Below, piece after piece: positions 5,388 to 6,152 of a stretch of DNA of 6,152 nt (position 1 is its first letter; every line of letters starts with the position of its first letter). Position numbers and translations under genes: made by a program. The stretch covers positions 1 to 6,152 of the forward strand of contig JAJZFE010000168.1 of the NCBI GenBank assembly GCA_021798655.1. Reading direction: 5' to 3'. The notes below the pieces were generated by a model. The model was not told the origin of the DNA, searched no databases, and saw nothing but the letters and a program-made list of their open reading frames with translations. Origin of the DNA: Acidobacteriota bacterium (lineage in GTDB: Bacteria > Acidobacteriota > Terriglobia > Terriglobales > Acidobacteriaceae).

Positions 5388-5405
5388 AGCGCACGGCAAT
5401 GCGCT
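5388..5405. terminator. Inverted repeat between convergent GNAT and mpl genes
   Basis: AGCGCA (5388-5393) and TGCGCT (5400-5405) form a perfect 6-bp stem with a 6-nt loop, starting 2 bp after the GNAT stop codon and ending 7 bp before the mpl stop. Being symmetric and placed between two converging genes, it could end transcription from both sides. There is no T-tract on either side, so it is not a classical intrinsic terminator. Confidence 0.35.
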
Positions 5406-5412
5406 CCAGCAG

Positions 5413-6152
5413 CTACCGTGGGCCCAAGGCGGCGGGCAGCTTGTTGTAGATGTCGCCGAAGCCGCCGTTGGAGAGAATCGCGATCACATCACCAGGCTGC
5501 ATGTGCGGCGCGCACTGCGCGACGATGGCGTCGGCATCGGCGCAGAGCACAGCATGAACCCCGCGAGCCTGCAGTCCAGCAACAACCTGCTGCGGATCAA
5601 GCCGTTCGTTCACCGGAATCGCTTCACTCTTGAAGACCGCTGCGAGCACGACTTCATCCGCCAGCGCGAGCGAGTCGACCAGCTCGTGTTCGAAGACGCT
5701 GCGACGCAGCGTGTTCGATCGCGGCTCCAGCACAGCCCACAGGCGGCGGCCGGGATAGGCACTGCGCAACGCGCGCAGCGTCTCGCGAATCGCCGTGGGA
5801 TGATGCGCGAAGTCGTCGATCACGGTGATGCCTGCGACCTCTGCGCGTACTTCAAGCCTGCGCTTCACGCTCTGGAAGCTCGCGAGTGCTGCCACGATGG
5901 CCGCTGCCGGTACGCCCTGCCCTGCTGCAAGAGCGGCTGCGGCGGTCGCGTTCAACGCGTTGTGCTCGCCGGCCATCGGCAGCGTGAGCCGCGCGAACGC
6001 AGCCCCATCGCGCAGCAGGGTCCACGTGCTCTTCGCGCCGAGTTGCAAGTCGACGACGCGCCACTTCGATCTCTCAGCAAAGCCGTAGCGCTCCACCGCG
6101 CAGAACGCCTTCGCACAACACGCGGTGACGTTTTCGCTGCCGTCAAACGCAA
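5413..6152 (-). CDS. mpl: UDP-N-acetylmuramate:murein-tripeptide ligase Mpl, C-terminal part (runs off right edge)
   Basis: About 246 C-terminal residues are present; the ATP P-loop domain and start lie outside the window. Mpl joins the tripeptide L-Ala-gamma-D-Glu-meso-diaminopimelate, salvaged from old peptidoglycan, to UDP-MurNAc in the cytoplasm. The fragment opens in the Mur-ligase central domain (AFDGSENV, then LPMAGEHNALNATAA, the usual G-x-H-N-x-x-N-x-x-A motif). The C-terminal domain follows, with FQSVKRRLEV, VIDDFAHHPTAIRETL, AVLEPRSNT and ILSNGGFGDIYNKL. DDFAHHP and EPRSNT mark Mpl rather than MurC, which usually has DDYGHHP and a FQPHRYTR-type sequence at the second position. The GTG at 6096-6094 is internal, not a start: homologous sequence continues in frame to the window edge. 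It converges on the GNAT gene with a 26-bp gap. Presence of Mpl indicates active cell-wall peptide recycling. Confidence 0.92.
   Translation of the reverse strand, partial: AFDGSENVTACCAKAFCAVERYGFAERSKWRVVDLQLGAKSTWTLLRDGAAFARLTLPMAGEHNALNATAAAALAAGQGVPAAAIVAALASFQSVKRRLEVRAEVAGITVIDDFAHHPTAIRETLRALRSAYPGRRLWAVLEPRSNTLRRSVFEHELVDSLALADEVVLAAVFKSEAIPVNERLDPQQVVAGLQARGVHAVLCADADAIVAQCAPHMQPGDVIAILSNGGFGDIYNKLPAALGPR

Noticed and set aside
6094..6096. GTG as the start of a short mpl-like gene
   Set aside because: Mur-ligase-like sequence continues in frame upstream to the window edge, so the codon is internal and the gene is cut by the window, not truncated.

Overview
The window is high-G+C bacterial chromosomal DNA, densely coding on both strands. 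It comes from a Gram-negative-type (diderm) organism: it encodes an outer-membrane beta-barrel ending in an aromatic C-terminal strand, a probable lipoprotein, a SPOR-domain peptidoglycan-binding protein, and Mpl, the murein tripeptide recycling ligase. The combination and the style of the proteins (TolB-like plus TPR secreted protein, Ala/Pro-rich SPOR protein, small barrel) suggest an acidobacterium of the Terriglobia/Acidobacteriaceae type. That placement is an inference from general resemblance, not from a marker gene. No RNA gene, insertion sequence, prophage or CRISPR array is visible.

Layout. At the left edge (1-71, minus strand) is the start of a gene for a probable lipoprotein that runs out of the window. 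A roughly 230-bp divergent spacer follows, with a pair of 11-bp direct repeats on the lipoprotein side and an inverted repeat abutting a perfect TATAAT on the other. From 304 to 4026, four plus-strand genes lie close together and are probably one operon: a secreted TolB-like/TPR protein, a small four-helix NfeD-type membrane protein, an outer-membrane beta-barrel, and an inner-membrane-anchored SPOR protein. Converging on it with only 6 bp between stop codons is a minus-strand PlsC-type acyltransferase (4033-4782). This gene is divergent from a GNAT acetyltransferase (4802-5386), with only 19 bp between the two start codons. The GNAT gene converges on mpl (minus strand, 5413 to beyond the right edge), and a small inverted repeat fills the 26-bp gap.

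How it fits together. Nearly everything concerns the cell envelope. The four-gene operon would supply one product to each layer: periplasm, inner membrane, outer membrane and peptidoglycan. PlsC makes phosphatidic acid for membranes, and Mpl recycles peptidoglycan peptides. No family here is new in itself. The points worth attention are the operon as a possible trans-envelope set, an NfeD membrane domain with neither its usual OB-fold nor a protease partner beside it, and the promoter architecture. Genes at the head of transcripts (304 and the 4782/4802 pair) have a -10 box 5-7 nt before the ATG and no usable Shine-Dalgarno, which suggests leaderless mRNAs. The lipoprotein gene and the downstream operon genes have at least recognisable Shine-Dalgarno-like sequences. 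The 4782/4802 pair appears to share one symmetric -10 element serving both strands.
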